DNA from: Nectonema munidae
Lineage: Eukaryota; Nematomorpha; Nectonematoida; Nectonematidae
NCBI GenBank assembly: GCA_030549495.1
Contig: JAUIRK010000536.1
Coordinates: 682,001-746,000, forward strand
Direction: 5' to 3'
Length of the DNA: 64,000 nt
Numbering within the stretch: the stretch's first letter is position 1; every line of letters begins with the position of its first letter. This document shows positions 49,501-60,321 of this stretch, piece by piece. Below the pieces are notes generated by a model. It had not been told where the DNA came from and made no database searches. It saw nothing but the letters and a program-made list of their open reading frames with translations. Made by a program: the position numbers and the translations under genes.

Positions 49501-52500
49501 ACAGTGACGTTCTTTTCAGTTTTCTAAAATAGCAGGATATAAGGAGGTATATAGTCTGGGTTGAAAAGTCGGATATTTTATAGGAAAATAAGTCAGAGTC
49601 TGTACGCGTATCTAATAAAATTTTGAAGTAGGAGTCCTTTTGTGAGCATAGACGGTGGTCATTCTCAAATGTAAGAGTGGACCTTAAGTATCTTAAATTG
49701 TAAGGCGCGATCGGAGTCAGTTTTTTAAGTACTACTTGGATTCGAAAACAGATTTTTGTAAATACTTGCAGTCAAAGTCGGATATTTTGATTCCAACTTT
49801 TGCAATCCTGATATTTACGGCACTCTTTCTTCTTCTTCACCATGTCCAAAATGGATCGTTGCTTACTCTTAGGTCATCCTCCAAATTGTGTCTTCACTAA
49901 ATTTTCTCATTTGTCTTTACCTTCTGCCATTTTTAGGTTGTCTTTCAATTTCTTCTTTTCTATTTGGAATAAAACAGATTTTACCTCCTTTCTGATTGAA
50001 CTTAAAATTGTATTATATTTTTATTCAGGTGGACAATTCCTCACTCACTGGAGAATCTGAGCCTCAGAGTAGAAATAAAGAATTTACACATGATAATCCC
50101 TTAGAAACCAAAAATATAGCCTTTTTTTCTACGAATGCCATTGAAGGTAAGAAGCCTAACTTTTTTTTATTTACAAAGAAATCTTTTCACTTTTCACTAG
50201 TTTGGGGCATTGAATATTTTTGAGCATTTGAATCAAATGTAATACAATTTTAAGATAATTTAATTTTTTTACCTTGATGCTCAAGACGAGTTTTTGAAAA
50301 CCTCTGAGATAAAGTCTAAAAACAAATATCTTTACATTTGTGTTATTTGATAATACACAAAACATTTACGGTTTATTTTTAAACTAAAATAAAGCTTTGT
50401 AGCAAACCTTTTAAAATTGTTTTATTTTAGTCTTTAATATAATCTTCTATAATTGATTATTATCAAAGATGAAAATTATTTGTGCAAAATGTGTAGGCAG
50501 TGCATAAGGTTTTGAAATGTGATTAAAAACACATGTATATCAGAGAAGGACGGGGACCCCGAACTTCCCCTTTCCCCGTGGGGATACATGCTCCCCGTTC
50601 CCCTCGGGGTAAACTTCCCCCGAAGTCGGGGTAATAGTTTTTAAAATTATTCAACTATTCGCATTCTTTACTTTAGATAATATTTAGTGTTGTTAAATAT
50701 TTTTTCAGTTTAAGTACTTCTAAATATGCAAATTATAAAAAAATTATATTTTCATTACTTTTTATTGATTCTTCCAAAATCTTTTATTTTTTCAATTTCT
50801 GGCAATTTTATACTTTTTGATTTTTCGGATTCATCAAATACAAAAAAAAAATTGAAATTTCAAGCATCTCATTATTTTTTTTTCTTAACTTTTTCAGCAA
50901 GGTTCTTCGTTTTTTGTTTATATAACATTAGATATTTTTTTAAAACACGAAGATTTTAAATAGAAGACTTAAATTCTTCCAATAACCAATTAAATATTTT
51001 TCTAAATTTTTAAGACTAGTGTTCTTTGAGCTTCTCAAGTTTTTATATTTAGGCTATTATTTTTGATTAGATTTGTTTTATTTGTGTCAAAATTTTATAG
51101 AAAGAACAGTGAGAAAAGCTAAAAATCAATGAATTTTTTGAAAGTACATCTCAGAAAGTTGGCCCAAGTTCATCTTTTAAAAATAAAGATGAAGAAAATT
51201 GATTATCGCCTACAAGTAAATTGAAGTTAGTCTACAGTGATAAAAATATCGACCAAGATCAGAGTAAAGTAACGAATGAAATGTTACGAGTACGAGAAAT
51301 TAGATGACGCCTCGAAAAACGAAGATATTTTGTATTGGTGGGCTCAAAATAATCAATGCATGCCACTACTCAGTTCTTTGGCAAAAAAATATTTGAACAT
51401 ACCAGCAAGCAACGCGCAGTCTGAAAGATTATTCAGCTGTGACTCAAATATTGTAACAATAGACTCAATCCTGAAAAAGTTGAAGAACTTATTTTTGTTA
51501 AGAAAAACATGAAAATTTAAAATTATTATTTGTCAATTTTTTATGACAAAAAATATATAATATACTTAAAAAAATATATATATTACATATATATATCCGA
51601 TATTTTCAATGTTTTTCGATAATAAAATTTTATGTAAAAAAAATTCCCCGCCCCACCCGCCCGATCCCCGCGGGGAGAGTGTTACCCCGTCCCGATCCCC
51701 GCCCCGAAAAAAATTTAACTTCCCCGTCGTACTCTGATCTATATGCATTACATTTCACATGCGTAATCATACATATATGAAACACAGGTATGAAATGTAA
51801 TCTTTCACGTTTCAAACGACAAACAATATGAACAATCAATTTTCTGGGGGAGGGAGGGGGAGGCCAGTTGACCTATTTGCCCCATTAGTGGATGTCCATG
51901 CTTGAAAGAAAGAAGGATTTTTTTGATTCAGAGACATATATTTTATATGGTTGATTGGTATGGGTATGTAGCAATTTCATTCACAGATTTTTTAGAAAAC
52001 ACTAAGGGGTCTTTATTTCTAATTCCTTTACCGCGTTTAATATTTATTTCATGTTATTATATGAGAATATAGAATGTAGTAGGCGCACTATCTAAAGAAC
52101 TATGAAACTTGTTTTAAAATCGGCGTCCAAGTATAAATGTTAGTAGTAATTGAAAATGCACCTTGTGAAAAATGTGTACTTCGTTCACCATGGAATTAGC
52201 TTTTTGTGTAATGAGTCTACTCTTTTAGATACACAAATTTGGCCTTTTTAGTGTCAAGCGATTTGATTACAGGAAAAGAAGACATCAATAAGTAATCGGA
52301 TATAACACTTCCTTTGACGACTAGAATTTACTCTGAACACTTCTCATCTTTTTTTGCAATAAATTTTTATATATTAAATCAGACTATTTTTATTTCTAGT
52401 AAAAAATATTTTTACTCAAAGAGTTAAATAGTATTTCAGTTTTATCTTAGGTTAGACAAAAGTTCATTATATTGTATAGGGTAGTAAGAACATCTTTTTT

Positions 52501-55500
52501 AACTCTTTGAGAGTCAAAATTTTAGAGATTATTAATCTTCTGATTTCTTTTCCAAATGAATTTTATATATTTAAATCAGATGATTTTCATTTCTAGTGAG
52601 ACTTTTGCCATACTCGGCCTTGAAGGAAAATTTCTATAGTTTACCTCGTAAATGGATTTTCACAAAATCCAAAGTTGACAATTTTTTTACGGATTGTGCC
52701 TGGAAATGTTAAATCAAGAAATTGCCCACGTCATTTATAAGTGGCCGAGAGATCAAATGGGTTAAGAGGTTAGCCCCTTGCGTAAAGTAAATTGGATCCT
52801 TCTTTTCAGGAACTTGTACAGGCATTGTCATCTGTACTGGCGATATGACTGTTATGGGAAGGATAGCTGGCTTAGCTTCTGGATTGGAGACAGGAGAAAC
52901 ACCTATAAGCAAAGAAATTCGACATTTCATTCACCTCATCACCGCGGTGGCTGTTTTACTTGGCGTTTCTTTCTTCATCATCTCTCTAGCTTTGCACTAC
53001 ACTTGGCTTGATGCTGTCATTTTCCTGATTGGCATCATTGTTGCTAATGTTCCTGAGGGATTACTAGCCACCGTCACCGTATGAATTCTTTTTGTCAAAA
53101 TCTTTGCTTTCAGATTTCGTATTTTTCATAACTACCTCAGGTTTGCTTGACACTAACTGCCAAAAGAATGGCCAAGAAGAATTGCTTAGTCAAAAATCTG
53201 GAAGCCGTTGAAACCCTTGGTTCAACTTCAACAATTTGTAGCGATAAAACCGGCACTCTCACTCAAAATAGAATGACTGTTGCACATATGTGGTTCGATA
53301 ATTCCATCACTGAGTCGGATACCACTGAAACTCAATCTAGTAAGCGTTTTTTCTTATAGAATCGCAAAACGATCTAAAAAGTTTTATTATATACACAAAA
53401 TACAACTGATTACTCTTTAATTTTTTTAAAAAAGTTAAATAACTCCTTTCAATCGAATGTACGTCATGATGGCGAAAATCAAATTCAAAACTCGAAAATT
53501 TGTAAACGCGTATTTGAAATACACAATATAAAAACTACAAAATGGCTTATTAACTTTATTACTCAAGTTTTGAAAAAGCATATCTTTTTTCTTTGAAATT
53601 TATGCATCCTTGTTTGAGAGTTTTGTAAATCTATTTTCATGATGTTTAATCCTCACCTGTGCAAGCATAATGCACTTTGTTTCATGATAGGAAAATATTC
53701 GGATAGCAGTAGTGGATCTGGAAATTTACGTTTGAGTCATAATATGTCAGTATAATGTAATGAAAGATACATCGATAGCTTTAATAATAATAATCATAAT
53801 TAGATAATATAAGATTTAACAAAATAAGTTAAAATTACACGCATTGCATACCATAAAATCAAGTTTTATTTTGATTTCAAGTTGAAATATGATAAAATAT
53901 ATCTACGAGAGTTCAATCGTATTTTCTGAGCGCATAAAAACATTTGATTTATAGATTCCAAAAATTATGTAGACCTCGATTCTAACATTATTGGCTGTCT
54001 TTATTATGTGTTTAAAACTATTTAAAATAATATTCTGAATACAACAGATCAGATAAGTTCTTACGCCATATTTCATCTTGTTTCTTGTCCAATTTTTTTC
54101 TTTCCATCACTTCTGGACTGATAATAATAATTGGATTCCCGGATCATCCTACGCCATTTGCCGACAAATAAAGCATTTTAATTTTGCTTCTTTTTGCTCC
54201 AGGTACCACGATGGACAAGGAGAATCCAGGTTGGAAGGCATTGGCGCGCGTAGCCAGTCTGTGTAACCGCGCCTACTTCAAGTCAGATCAAGATAACGTA
54301 CCCGTTTTGAAGAGGTATACCATTTGGCTTCACTCACACCCTTAACACCACACACATGCATTTCCCTTTTAGAGAAACGGTAGGAGATGCTTCGGAGTCC
54401 GCTTTGCTTAAATGCGTCGAGATGGCATATGGCAATATTGAAGGCTACAAAAAGACTTGTCCAAAGATTGCTGAAATTCCTTTCAACTCAACCAACAAAT
54501 TTCAAGTATGGCATCCTTCATTCGTATACATATTCATATACCAGAAACAGGAGTGTCAAACTAAAACTGCTTTAGGGTTAAATATGCCTTTAGTTTTAAT
54601 AATGAAAGTTTATAAGGCTTACTAAAAATAATTTACGTTTTGTAAGTTAAATGTATAGCGATTTTAATTAATCAAATAAAAGGATAAAGCTTCTTTGAAG
54701 AAGCGAAATACCTACATTTAATCTCGATTTTAAATTATTATATAAGCCAAATGATTTTTAAGGTGTCGATTCACAAGATCCCGGAACAAGCGGAATACCT
54801 TCTCGTTATGAAAGGCGCTCCCGAACGTATTTTTGATAAGTGCTCTACCATTTTCATAAACAACGAAGACAGGCCCATGAACGAAGAAGCTAAACAGGCC
54901 TTCAACGATGCCTACCTTGAACTCGGAGGTAAAGATTATCCTTTTTCAACAAACGATTTAAGTCAGTTGTGGCTGTGCTGTCGGTTGGCTTGTACTACAC
55001 TCAGTAATTGCGACTGTTGCAAAAGCGTAATGAAACTCCCATACCCTAGGCTTTTGGAGTGAAAAGAGTATACTCAGTTAGAAAATATTTTTGATTCACA
55101 GATTTTTCTTTTAATGAAATAACTCAGAGCCTTTTTATTATTTATGATGCTAATACACACTCCTAATAATGTCAAGGACACCGCCTTTCACTTACAGAGT
55201 ACACAGTTTCGGGAGATTTTCAGTTAATTAGCAAAGAAATTTTCTGTGATCCGTCGACATAGCGCATTTTGCCGTAAATCACACGAAGAGAAGGATAAAA
55301 TACCATATATGTCTGTTTATAAGCTGACCCCCAAATTTAAAAAACATTTTAATGTATGGTTGTTGTATAAGTGAATCCAAGCTTTAAAGGATAATTTATT
55401 GGCTCTTCTTGTAGAGATCTCTTCAGGGTTTCTATTCAAGATGTTTTACAACTAAATGTGGATATTTTTCGTCCGTCCTAGAATCAAAATATTTTTTTTT

Positions 55501-58161
55501 TAGATGTGAAATGCAAAAATGATATCTATTTATCTTGAATTTAGACATATCTTTATAAAGTACTTAACGATGATTTTTTATAGCCATAGATAAGACAAAT
55601 GCTTAGTTTGAAAGAGTTTTAGAGCTGGTAACTGTACTTTGAACCTAGGCATGCTAATGCATTTTTGATAGTGAAATTTTACTTTGCTATCTTGAAAAAA
55701 ACTTCGTATGAGTTTCCTATTCTAGTTCTTAAAGGGGTAACTATTTAGCTGTTTATAAATATGAGGAAATTTATGTGTGGATTCATTGCACCAGGTAGTA
55801 AGATGATGAAATGGATAATTTGGTAATTTTATTATTCTAGATAATTTTAGTCATAATTTAACTTTTTTTTCAATGTAAATCTAAGAAGTGGGTTTATGTG
55901 CTGAAATATATTCATTTAAGACTAATGATTCTAACCCCTCTTATTTTTAGGTCTTGGTGAAAGGGTTTTGGGATTTTGTGATTTCATCCTTCCTGCTGAT
56001 CAATTCCCTGAAAACTTTCCCTTCAATGTTGATGATGTTAATTTTCCTCTAGAGAATTTAAGGTTTGTTGGACTCATGTCCATGATAGATCCACCAAGAG
56101 CAGCTGTGCCAGATGCTGTTGCTAAGTGTAGAAGTGCGGGCATTAAGGTAGGTGCCCATTTCGATGTGTTTATGCTTACACAAGGTGTGCTTTCTTCCTC
56201 ATTTAGGTTATCATGGTGACGGGAGATCATCCTATAACGGCAAAAGCTATTGCAAAGGGCGTCGGAATCATTTGTGAAGGAACTGAAACTGTTGAAGATA
56301 TTGCCGAACGCATGAACATTCCTCCTGAAGAAGTCAACCCAATGTACGTTGGATGAATTACTATATCATTGCTTATATTCCCAACTTAATCAGATACATA
56401 TTAAAAGTTGTGAGTTGTAATCTTGATTGGATTCAATAAATACGCGATCCTTCAAGAATACGCTCTGAATTTTGGAAGCAATTCAATAGTCAAACCAGAT
56501 ATTTTATGAATTTATTTTCTCCAATATCACTAAAATCGATATTTTTAAAGTATAATCATGATAGATAGTTTCAATTTTCATTATTGATAAAATTGTATCG
56601 CTAATACGATTACAAAAACGAATTTGAGATTCTTTGACCTGGACAAAAGAGAGAGAGATGCTTAGTTTAATTTCTCCTTCACTATCATACCATCAACTTT
56701 TTTATCATAACAATAATTTTACCTTTGAAGACATCTCAAGTATTATTTTTTTTATATAACTAATATAAACATAGATAAATTGATCTAAAATTTTTGATAG
56801 TTAAAATCATTAAAAAATTCCAACTTTGTTGTGGACCCCTGCTTGAGTTCTGTTTTTATAATTTTAAAAATGGGCAAATGAGTATTTTGTTATAATGCCA
56901 AAGATGAAATGTTAACTAGTTCGTTAGTTAGAAAGTTAGCTAAGTAATTAAGTAAAACTACTGAGAATCAAAGTCAATATTGGTCAGAGTCTTTTTAGAG
57001 AGGGGATTAACGAAATTTCAATTTAACGAAGGCAAAAATTTTAATTGTATCTTTTTTTATAGGGATGCAAAGGCATGTGTTGTTCATGGCGGAGAGCTGA
57101 AAGAAATGTCTTCTCAACAATTGGACGATATTTTGAAAAATCATTCTGAAATCGTTTTTGCTAGAACATCTCCCCAACAAAAGCTGATCATCGTTGAGGG
57201 TTGTCAAAGGCAAGGAGCTATCGTTGCCGTTACAGGAGACGGTGTGAATGACAGCCCTGCTCTTAAAAAGGCAGACATTGGCGTGGCGATGGGCATTTCC
57301 GGAAGTGACGTTAGTAAACAAGCTGCCGATATGATTCTATTGGATGACAACTTCGCCTCCATTGTCACTGGCGTGGAAGAAGGCAGGCTTATTTTTGATA
57401 ATTTGAAAAAATCGATCGCATATACCCTAACCAGTAACATCCCTGAAATCAGTCCGTTTCTCTTCTTTATCATCTTGAATATTCCTCTTCCTCTTGGTGT
57501 AGTGACTATTCTTTGCATCGATCTTGGAACTGATTTGATCCCCGCCATTTCTCTTGCCTATGAAAAACCCGAAAGTGATATTATGAAGCGAAGACCGAGG
57601 GATCCACTTCACGATAAACTCGTTAATCAACGTTTAATTCAAGTAGCTTACGGCCAAATCGGAATGATTCAAGCTGCTGCTGGCTTTTTCACGTATCTCA
57701 TCATTCTAGCGTCCAATGGTTTTCTGCCGTATGACTTATTAGGCCTTCGCCTCCAGTGGGACAGCAAGGCTGTCAATGATTTGAGGGATTCGTATGGACA
57801 AGAATGGACCTATCATTCGAGAAAGAAGCTTGAGTACACCTGTCATACAGCTTTCTTCGTTTCAATCGTGATTGTTCAATGGGCCGATCTCATCATCTGT
57901 AAAACGCGTCGCAACTCCATCATCCACCAGGGCATGACGAATTGGATGCTGAACTTTGGACTCGTCTTTGAAACGTTGCTCGCGGCCTTCCTAAGCTACA
58001 CCCCTGGCATGGACAAAGGCTTGAACATGTATCCCTTGAAGTTTCAGTGGTGGTTTCCAGCCCTCCCCTTCAGCATTTTGATCTTTATTTACGATGAAGT
58101 GCGTCGGCTAATCATTAGGAAGAATCCTGGAGGCTGGGTGGAGCAAGAAACATACTATTAG
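46221..58161 (+). CDS. Atpalpha: Na+/K+-transporting ATPase alpha subunit (near complete, 14 exons)
   Basis: A P2C-type ATPase of the plasma membrane that exports 3 Na+ and imports 2 K+ per ATP, working with a beta subunit. Exons by GT-AG sites and phase: 46221-46388, 46459-46518, 47355-47558, 47624-47737, 48841-48975, 50029-50146, 52810-53078, 53141-53339, 54203-54314, 54373-54505, 54763-54928, 55951-56147, 56207-56343, 57063-58161. The joined length, about 1036 residues, is close to the insect protein. All hallmarks are present: LTGES, the phosphorylated Asp in [33 protein letters not shown], the M4 site VANVPEGLL and the C-terminal QETYY. The exon at 46221 starts YGRADSY, inside the long-isoform N-terminus (HGRADSYRV in Drosophila), so a short upstream start exon is missing. 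An in-frame ATG at 46284 could serve a shorter form ([10 protein letters not shown], like the Lys-rich vertebrate start). Confidence 0.97.
46925..47246. mobile_element. hAT-type MITE in an Atpalpha intron (322 bp)
   Basis: The left end CAGGCGTCACCAAGCTTTT pairs with the right end GTTTGGTGACCCT. Inner arms GGCGGGCCCG and GGGCCGGACCTGGCCCG add to the inverted structure. The flanking 8-mers TTTTAGAG (46917-46924) and TTTCAGAG (47247-47254) differ at one base. The right tip seems to have lost two bases. It is GC-rich at both ends in an AT-rich intron and non-coding. Confidence 0.75.
47355..47737 (+). CDS. Atpalpha: Atpalpha exons 47355-47558 and 47624-47737: M1-M2 hairpin
   Basis: The first exon ends with M1 ([20 protein letters not shown]) and the extracellular loop [13 protein letters not shown]; the second starts [20 protein letters not shown], which is M2. 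The loop holds the cardiotonic-steroid contact positions: by alignment Gln111 and Asn122 (vertebrate numbering) are kept. Positions 112 and 119 are Ser and Glu. Family knowledge links changes at 111 and 122 to ouabain resistance, so this pump is predicted to be sensitive. Only 65 bp of intron separates the two exons. Confidence 0.93.
47738..48840. other. Atpalpha intron of 1.1 kb
   Basis: AT-rich intron between the M2 exon and the first actuator-domain exon. Around 48490-48610 there is a less AT-rich patch of unknown origin. No duplicate (alternative) exon was seen. Confidence 0.6.
48841..50146 (+). CDS. Atpalpha: Atpalpha exons 48841-48975 and 50029-50146: actuator domain
   Basis: The first exon encodes [20 protein letters not shown], then [20 protein letters not shown] and SHGFK. 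The second encodes [19 protein letters not shown], with the dephosphorylation loop TGES intact, and ends STNAIEG at phase 1. The first exon is more divergent from insect and vertebrate alpha1 than any other core exon: ITFISFGDR stands where most have VEVKFGDR or VEVKGGDR. All residues of the GDR-PAD core remain. Confidence 0.93.
49258..49325. repeat. Short tandem duplication in an Atpalpha intron
   Basis: GTTGAATTATTTAAAACC and TTTTGTGT are followed at once by GTTAAATTATTTAAAACC and TTTTGTGT. It is a direct repeat of about 33 bp. Confidence 0.85.
49531..49812. mobile_element. CAGGGTTGC-type MITE, degenerate copy in an Atpalpha intron
   Basis: The left edge is near AGCAGGATATAAGGAGG and the right edge is TTTTGCAATCCTGATA, whose reverse complement CAGGATTGCAAAA resembles CAGGGTTGCAA hAT-type ends. 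AGTCGGATATTTT words occur near both ends. Related copies: 17446-17640, 44906-45056, and possibly ACAGGGTTGCAACAG at 58892. Confidence 0.5.
50147..52809. other. Atpalpha intron of 2.7 kb hosting a hAT element
   Basis: This is the largest intron between recognised exons; most of its excess length is the hAT at 50541-51736. Near 52360-52590 two blocks share the words ATTTTTATATATT(A)AATCAGA and TTTTTATTTCTAGT, a worn local duplication. A G-rich word sits at 51845-51862. Confidence 0.6.
50541..51736 (+). mobile_element. hAT element with GC-rich ends in an Atpalpha intron
   Basis: The ends are CAGAGAAGGACGGGGA and, reversed, CAGAGTACGACGGGGA. The 8-mers ATGTATAT (50533-50540) and ATCTATAT (51737-51744) flank it, with one mismatch. 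About 100 bp at each end is filled with CCCCG/CGGGG words in otherwise AT-rich DNA. On the + strand, 51276-51512 encodes [38 protein letters not shown] and [10 protein letters not shown], the C-terminal dimerisation domain of hAT transposases. The rest of the transposase is deleted or unrecognisable, so the copy cannot move itself. It has the same orientation as the host gene. Confidence 0.88.
52810..53339 (+). CDS. Atpalpha: Atpalpha exons 52810-53078 and 53141-53339: M3-M4 and phosphorylation site
   Basis: The first exon encodes [21 protein letters not shown]3, and M4 with [20 protein letters not shown], whose Glu helps bind the transported ions. The second starts [19 protein letters not shown] and contains the [12 protein letters not shown] loop; its Asp is the residue phosphorylated by ATP. 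The 62-bp intron between them (53079-53140) splits ATVT from VCLT in phase 0. Confidence 0.95.
53340..54202. other. Atpalpha intron of 0.9 kb
   Basis: AT-rich. It contains a block at 53475-53550 shared with 28000-28100 (CTCGAAAATTTGT, GAAATACAC, AAAAACT), an unnamed dispersed repeat. Confidence 0.5.
54203..54928 (+). CDS. Atpalpha: Atpalpha exons 54203-54314, 54373-54505 and 54763-54928: nucleotide-binding domain
   Basis: The blocks run [20 protein letters not shown], then [20 protein letters not shown], then [11 protein letters not shown] and [26 protein letters not shown] is the adenine-site lysine motif that reacts with FITC in the vertebrate pump. The phases are 1, 2, 0 and 1 across the junctions and all fit. 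The loop after SIHK is a few residues shorter than in vertebrates. Confidence 0.94.
54929..55950. other. Atpalpha intron of 1.0 kb
   Basis: AT-rich with a mixed-composition patch at 54960-55070 of unknown origin. No repeat family or extra exon is recognised. Confidence 0.5.
55951..56343 (+). CDS. Atpalpha: Atpalpha exons 55951-56147 and 56207-56343: end of N-domain and P-domain
   Basis: They encode [60 protein letters not shown] and [25 protein letters not shown] and TGDHP are P-domain motifs that position Mg2+ and the phosphorylated Asp. The 59-bp intron between them is in phase 0. The exon ends in phase 2, giving Met after NP when joined to 57063, where most family members have Arg. Confidence 0.94.
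56344..57062. other. Atpalpha last intron (0.7 kb)
   Basis: AT-rich. It contains TTAGTTAGAAAGTTAGCTAA near 56922-56943, like the simple repeat in the MTHFS intron. No extra exon. Confidence 0.5.
57063..58161 (+). CDS. Atpalpha: Atpalpha last exon: hinge, M5-M10 and C-terminus
   Basis: A single 1.1-kb exon encodes [40 protein letters not shown] and the hinge [21 protein letters not shown]5-M6 follow, with SNIPEISPF and [11 protein letters not shown] carrying the ion-binding Glu and two Asps. M7-M10 follow, with [35 protein letters not shown] and [19 protein letters not shown] (the Gln and Glu of the third Na+ site), ending [10 protein letters not shown]. The C-terminal YY is known to gate Na+ access. 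The stop TAG is at 58159-58161. The merged exon is longer than the upstream ones, but the reading frame is perfect. Confidence 0.97.
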
Positions 58162-58845
58162 TACTTGTTGTATCCTCACTTCGCTCTCCCCCTACACATT
58201 TTCTATCAGCACTAAACTGTGTTTCATCTATTTCTTACTTTTAACTTGGTGCTCTAAGAAAAGGGGTGTGTGTGTTTACCTTGTTTTTTCTGTCATCTTA
58301 AAAGTGAGTTCTTTTTCAATCTTGTTAATTCCGCCTAGTCTTTTATATCTTCCTCATCTTGCCCTTCTTTATCTCTCTCACATATACATCCTAACCTTTA
58401 TTCGTCGCGTACATACACTCTTGCTTTTTGTAGATATTGATCGTATCTATTGGCGAATCTGTTGACCTTTTTGCTGCACAATGAATGACAAACGCGAGTG
58501 CCGCCTCTTTTACTGTAGATGCCTTTCTAAAATTATACTTTTGTTGTTTTATAGCCATCATGAACATTTATACGTATTCAATTTTTATATCGTTGTCGCT
58601 CATCACTACACATCATTTTCATTTCACACTTGTATAAACTATTTTACGAGTCTTAGTGTTGTTTTGTGTATATGCATTGTATACACACACATAATCATGT
58701 ATGGACATTTATCAAGTTTTCATGTAAGGCTAAGATATTTACATCTTTACTTATCATTGTCTTTAATTATTATAGATTTGTAGTATGTGTAGATATCATT
58801 TGTTGTTTTATTTAAGTAATAAAATTTACATATTCGTAATCTTCT
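58162..58845 (+). other. Atpalpha: Atpalpha 3' untranslated region with poly(A) signal
   Basis: This follows the stop codon: T-rich, C-containing sequence unlike the intergenic A/T, then AATAAA at 58819-58824 (in AAGTAATAAAATTTACAT), the best candidate cleavage signal. The UTR would be about 670-690 nt. The small ORFs within it are not conserved-looking. Confidence 0.6.
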
Positions 58846-60002
58846 ATGCTCTATACACTTTACTTATTTTCTATTTTTGGGGCTAGAAGAACAGGGTTGC
58901 AACAGCATCCAAATCAGAATTGAAGTATGCAAGAATGCCATAAAACCTAGGATAGGAATATTGAGTCGAAAAGGTACGGCCTCACTGCTACTAAAGACTT
59001 CTGAAAATGTTTTTATGAAAATTTAAATTAAACGAAATGTTTACTTATTTTAGTAACTTTAAGAAAATTCAGTTATCGAACACAATTTCTAATCCTTCTT
59101 ATAATAAAAGGAAACAGGCTGAACATTTCTTGTATTGGTGGGACCTTGACAAAGAAGCTGGCGTTGGAGAAATTTGCCAAGATACTTTGTATTAAATATA
59201 CAATTTTAATCTCCAAAATTAATCAACTTTTGAATATTGGAAATCAATAAAATTTTGAAAATGCGTTCTAAATGTGAAAATTGAAATTATAATAAAATTT
59301 GAAGATCAAAGAAAAAACCAGAGAGAGATAAACCCTTATATACATTCCATCAAAGATATGTTTTGCCCCTCATACCTTCCATCAAATGATTAATGAATCG
59401 AATCGTCTAATTATTTAGAGTATCCCCAACCTTTTCATTAAAAAACGCAATTATTTCGAATTTTTACGTTAATATTCTGTCATCTCTAATCATGTATCTT
59501 ATTCATCAATATTGTTATCAACGAAAGTGAATAGTCCGGGCTTTTCCCTTACGACTTTTAATAAATCTATTGATTTTCACCAAACTAAATATTGATGCTT
59601 ATTCACCATCGTTATTCAATTATTCCCGTTTGCGTGCTTCTTTGATATATATCACAAAATTAGCGTATTGCTAAAACCTCTCATGATTAGAGCTTTGGAT
59701 TGTCTTATTTTTTAGCGAGTTTTTTGAATGTAAATCAATAAAACGATTCACGGGGTTAAAATAATATTTCCTTACCAATCTCAGATCCAATCATTACATT
59801 TGACACACCAAAATATAGCAAATTTTAAACGGAATTTGAAAAATGTATCTATTTTCGAAGTTTTTATTCTATCACTAATTTCACAATTGATTATATACTA
59901 TTTTCAATAAAATTAAAATGGAAGGAGCACTTTTTTATTCTATATGTTTCAATAATAATATTAAAGTTTGTTCTATCCCATATTTATATACATAACCTTG
60001 AT
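58846..60002. other. Downstream intergenic stretch
   Basis: Contains ACAGGGTTGCAACAG at 58892-58906, a possible end of the CAGGGTTGC repeat family; otherwise AT-rich and unassigned. Confidence 0.45.
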
Positions 60003-60165
60003 TGGAGGCGTGAGTAAGGTTGGTTAGATACTGTGTTTCAATAATTCAAGATCTCGGGTTCGATCCCGCTTCAAGCCTACTTTCTTCATAGTTCGATATA
60101 AGCTATGCAATTGTGCCTTCTCTATGAAAATACCCCACGGTACCTTTATCTTTACTAATAGTATT
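60003..60165 (+). repeat. tRNA-derived SINE, copy 3 (best preserved)
   Basis: GAGGCGTGAGTAAGGTTGGT is followed by TAGATACTGTGTTTCAA, the B box GGGTTCGATCCCGC and CAAGCCTACTTTC. The non-tRNA body contains GCAATTGTGCCTTCTC and CCACGGTACCTTTATCTTT. The head imitates a tRNA with an A-box-like start and a perfect GGTTCGATCCC B box. Copies at 35538-35696 and 45978-46120 lie on the other strand. There is no long A-tail; an AAAAAATAAAGG stretch follows. Confidence 0.85.
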
Positions 60166-60289
60166 TATAAAAAATAAAGGTGTTTATTAGTGAAATTATG
60201 TTTATAAAAGCAAATTTAGAATCCTCATAAATCCAGGAAATAGATGTTTTATCCCCGAGAATTTTCCGATAAAAAATAATATAAAAATG

Positions 60290-60321
<32 letters not shown>

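Noticed and set aside
57007-57630. Minus-strand ORFs opposite the last ATPase exon
   Set aside because: They are shadows of the highly conserved coding exon on the other strand.
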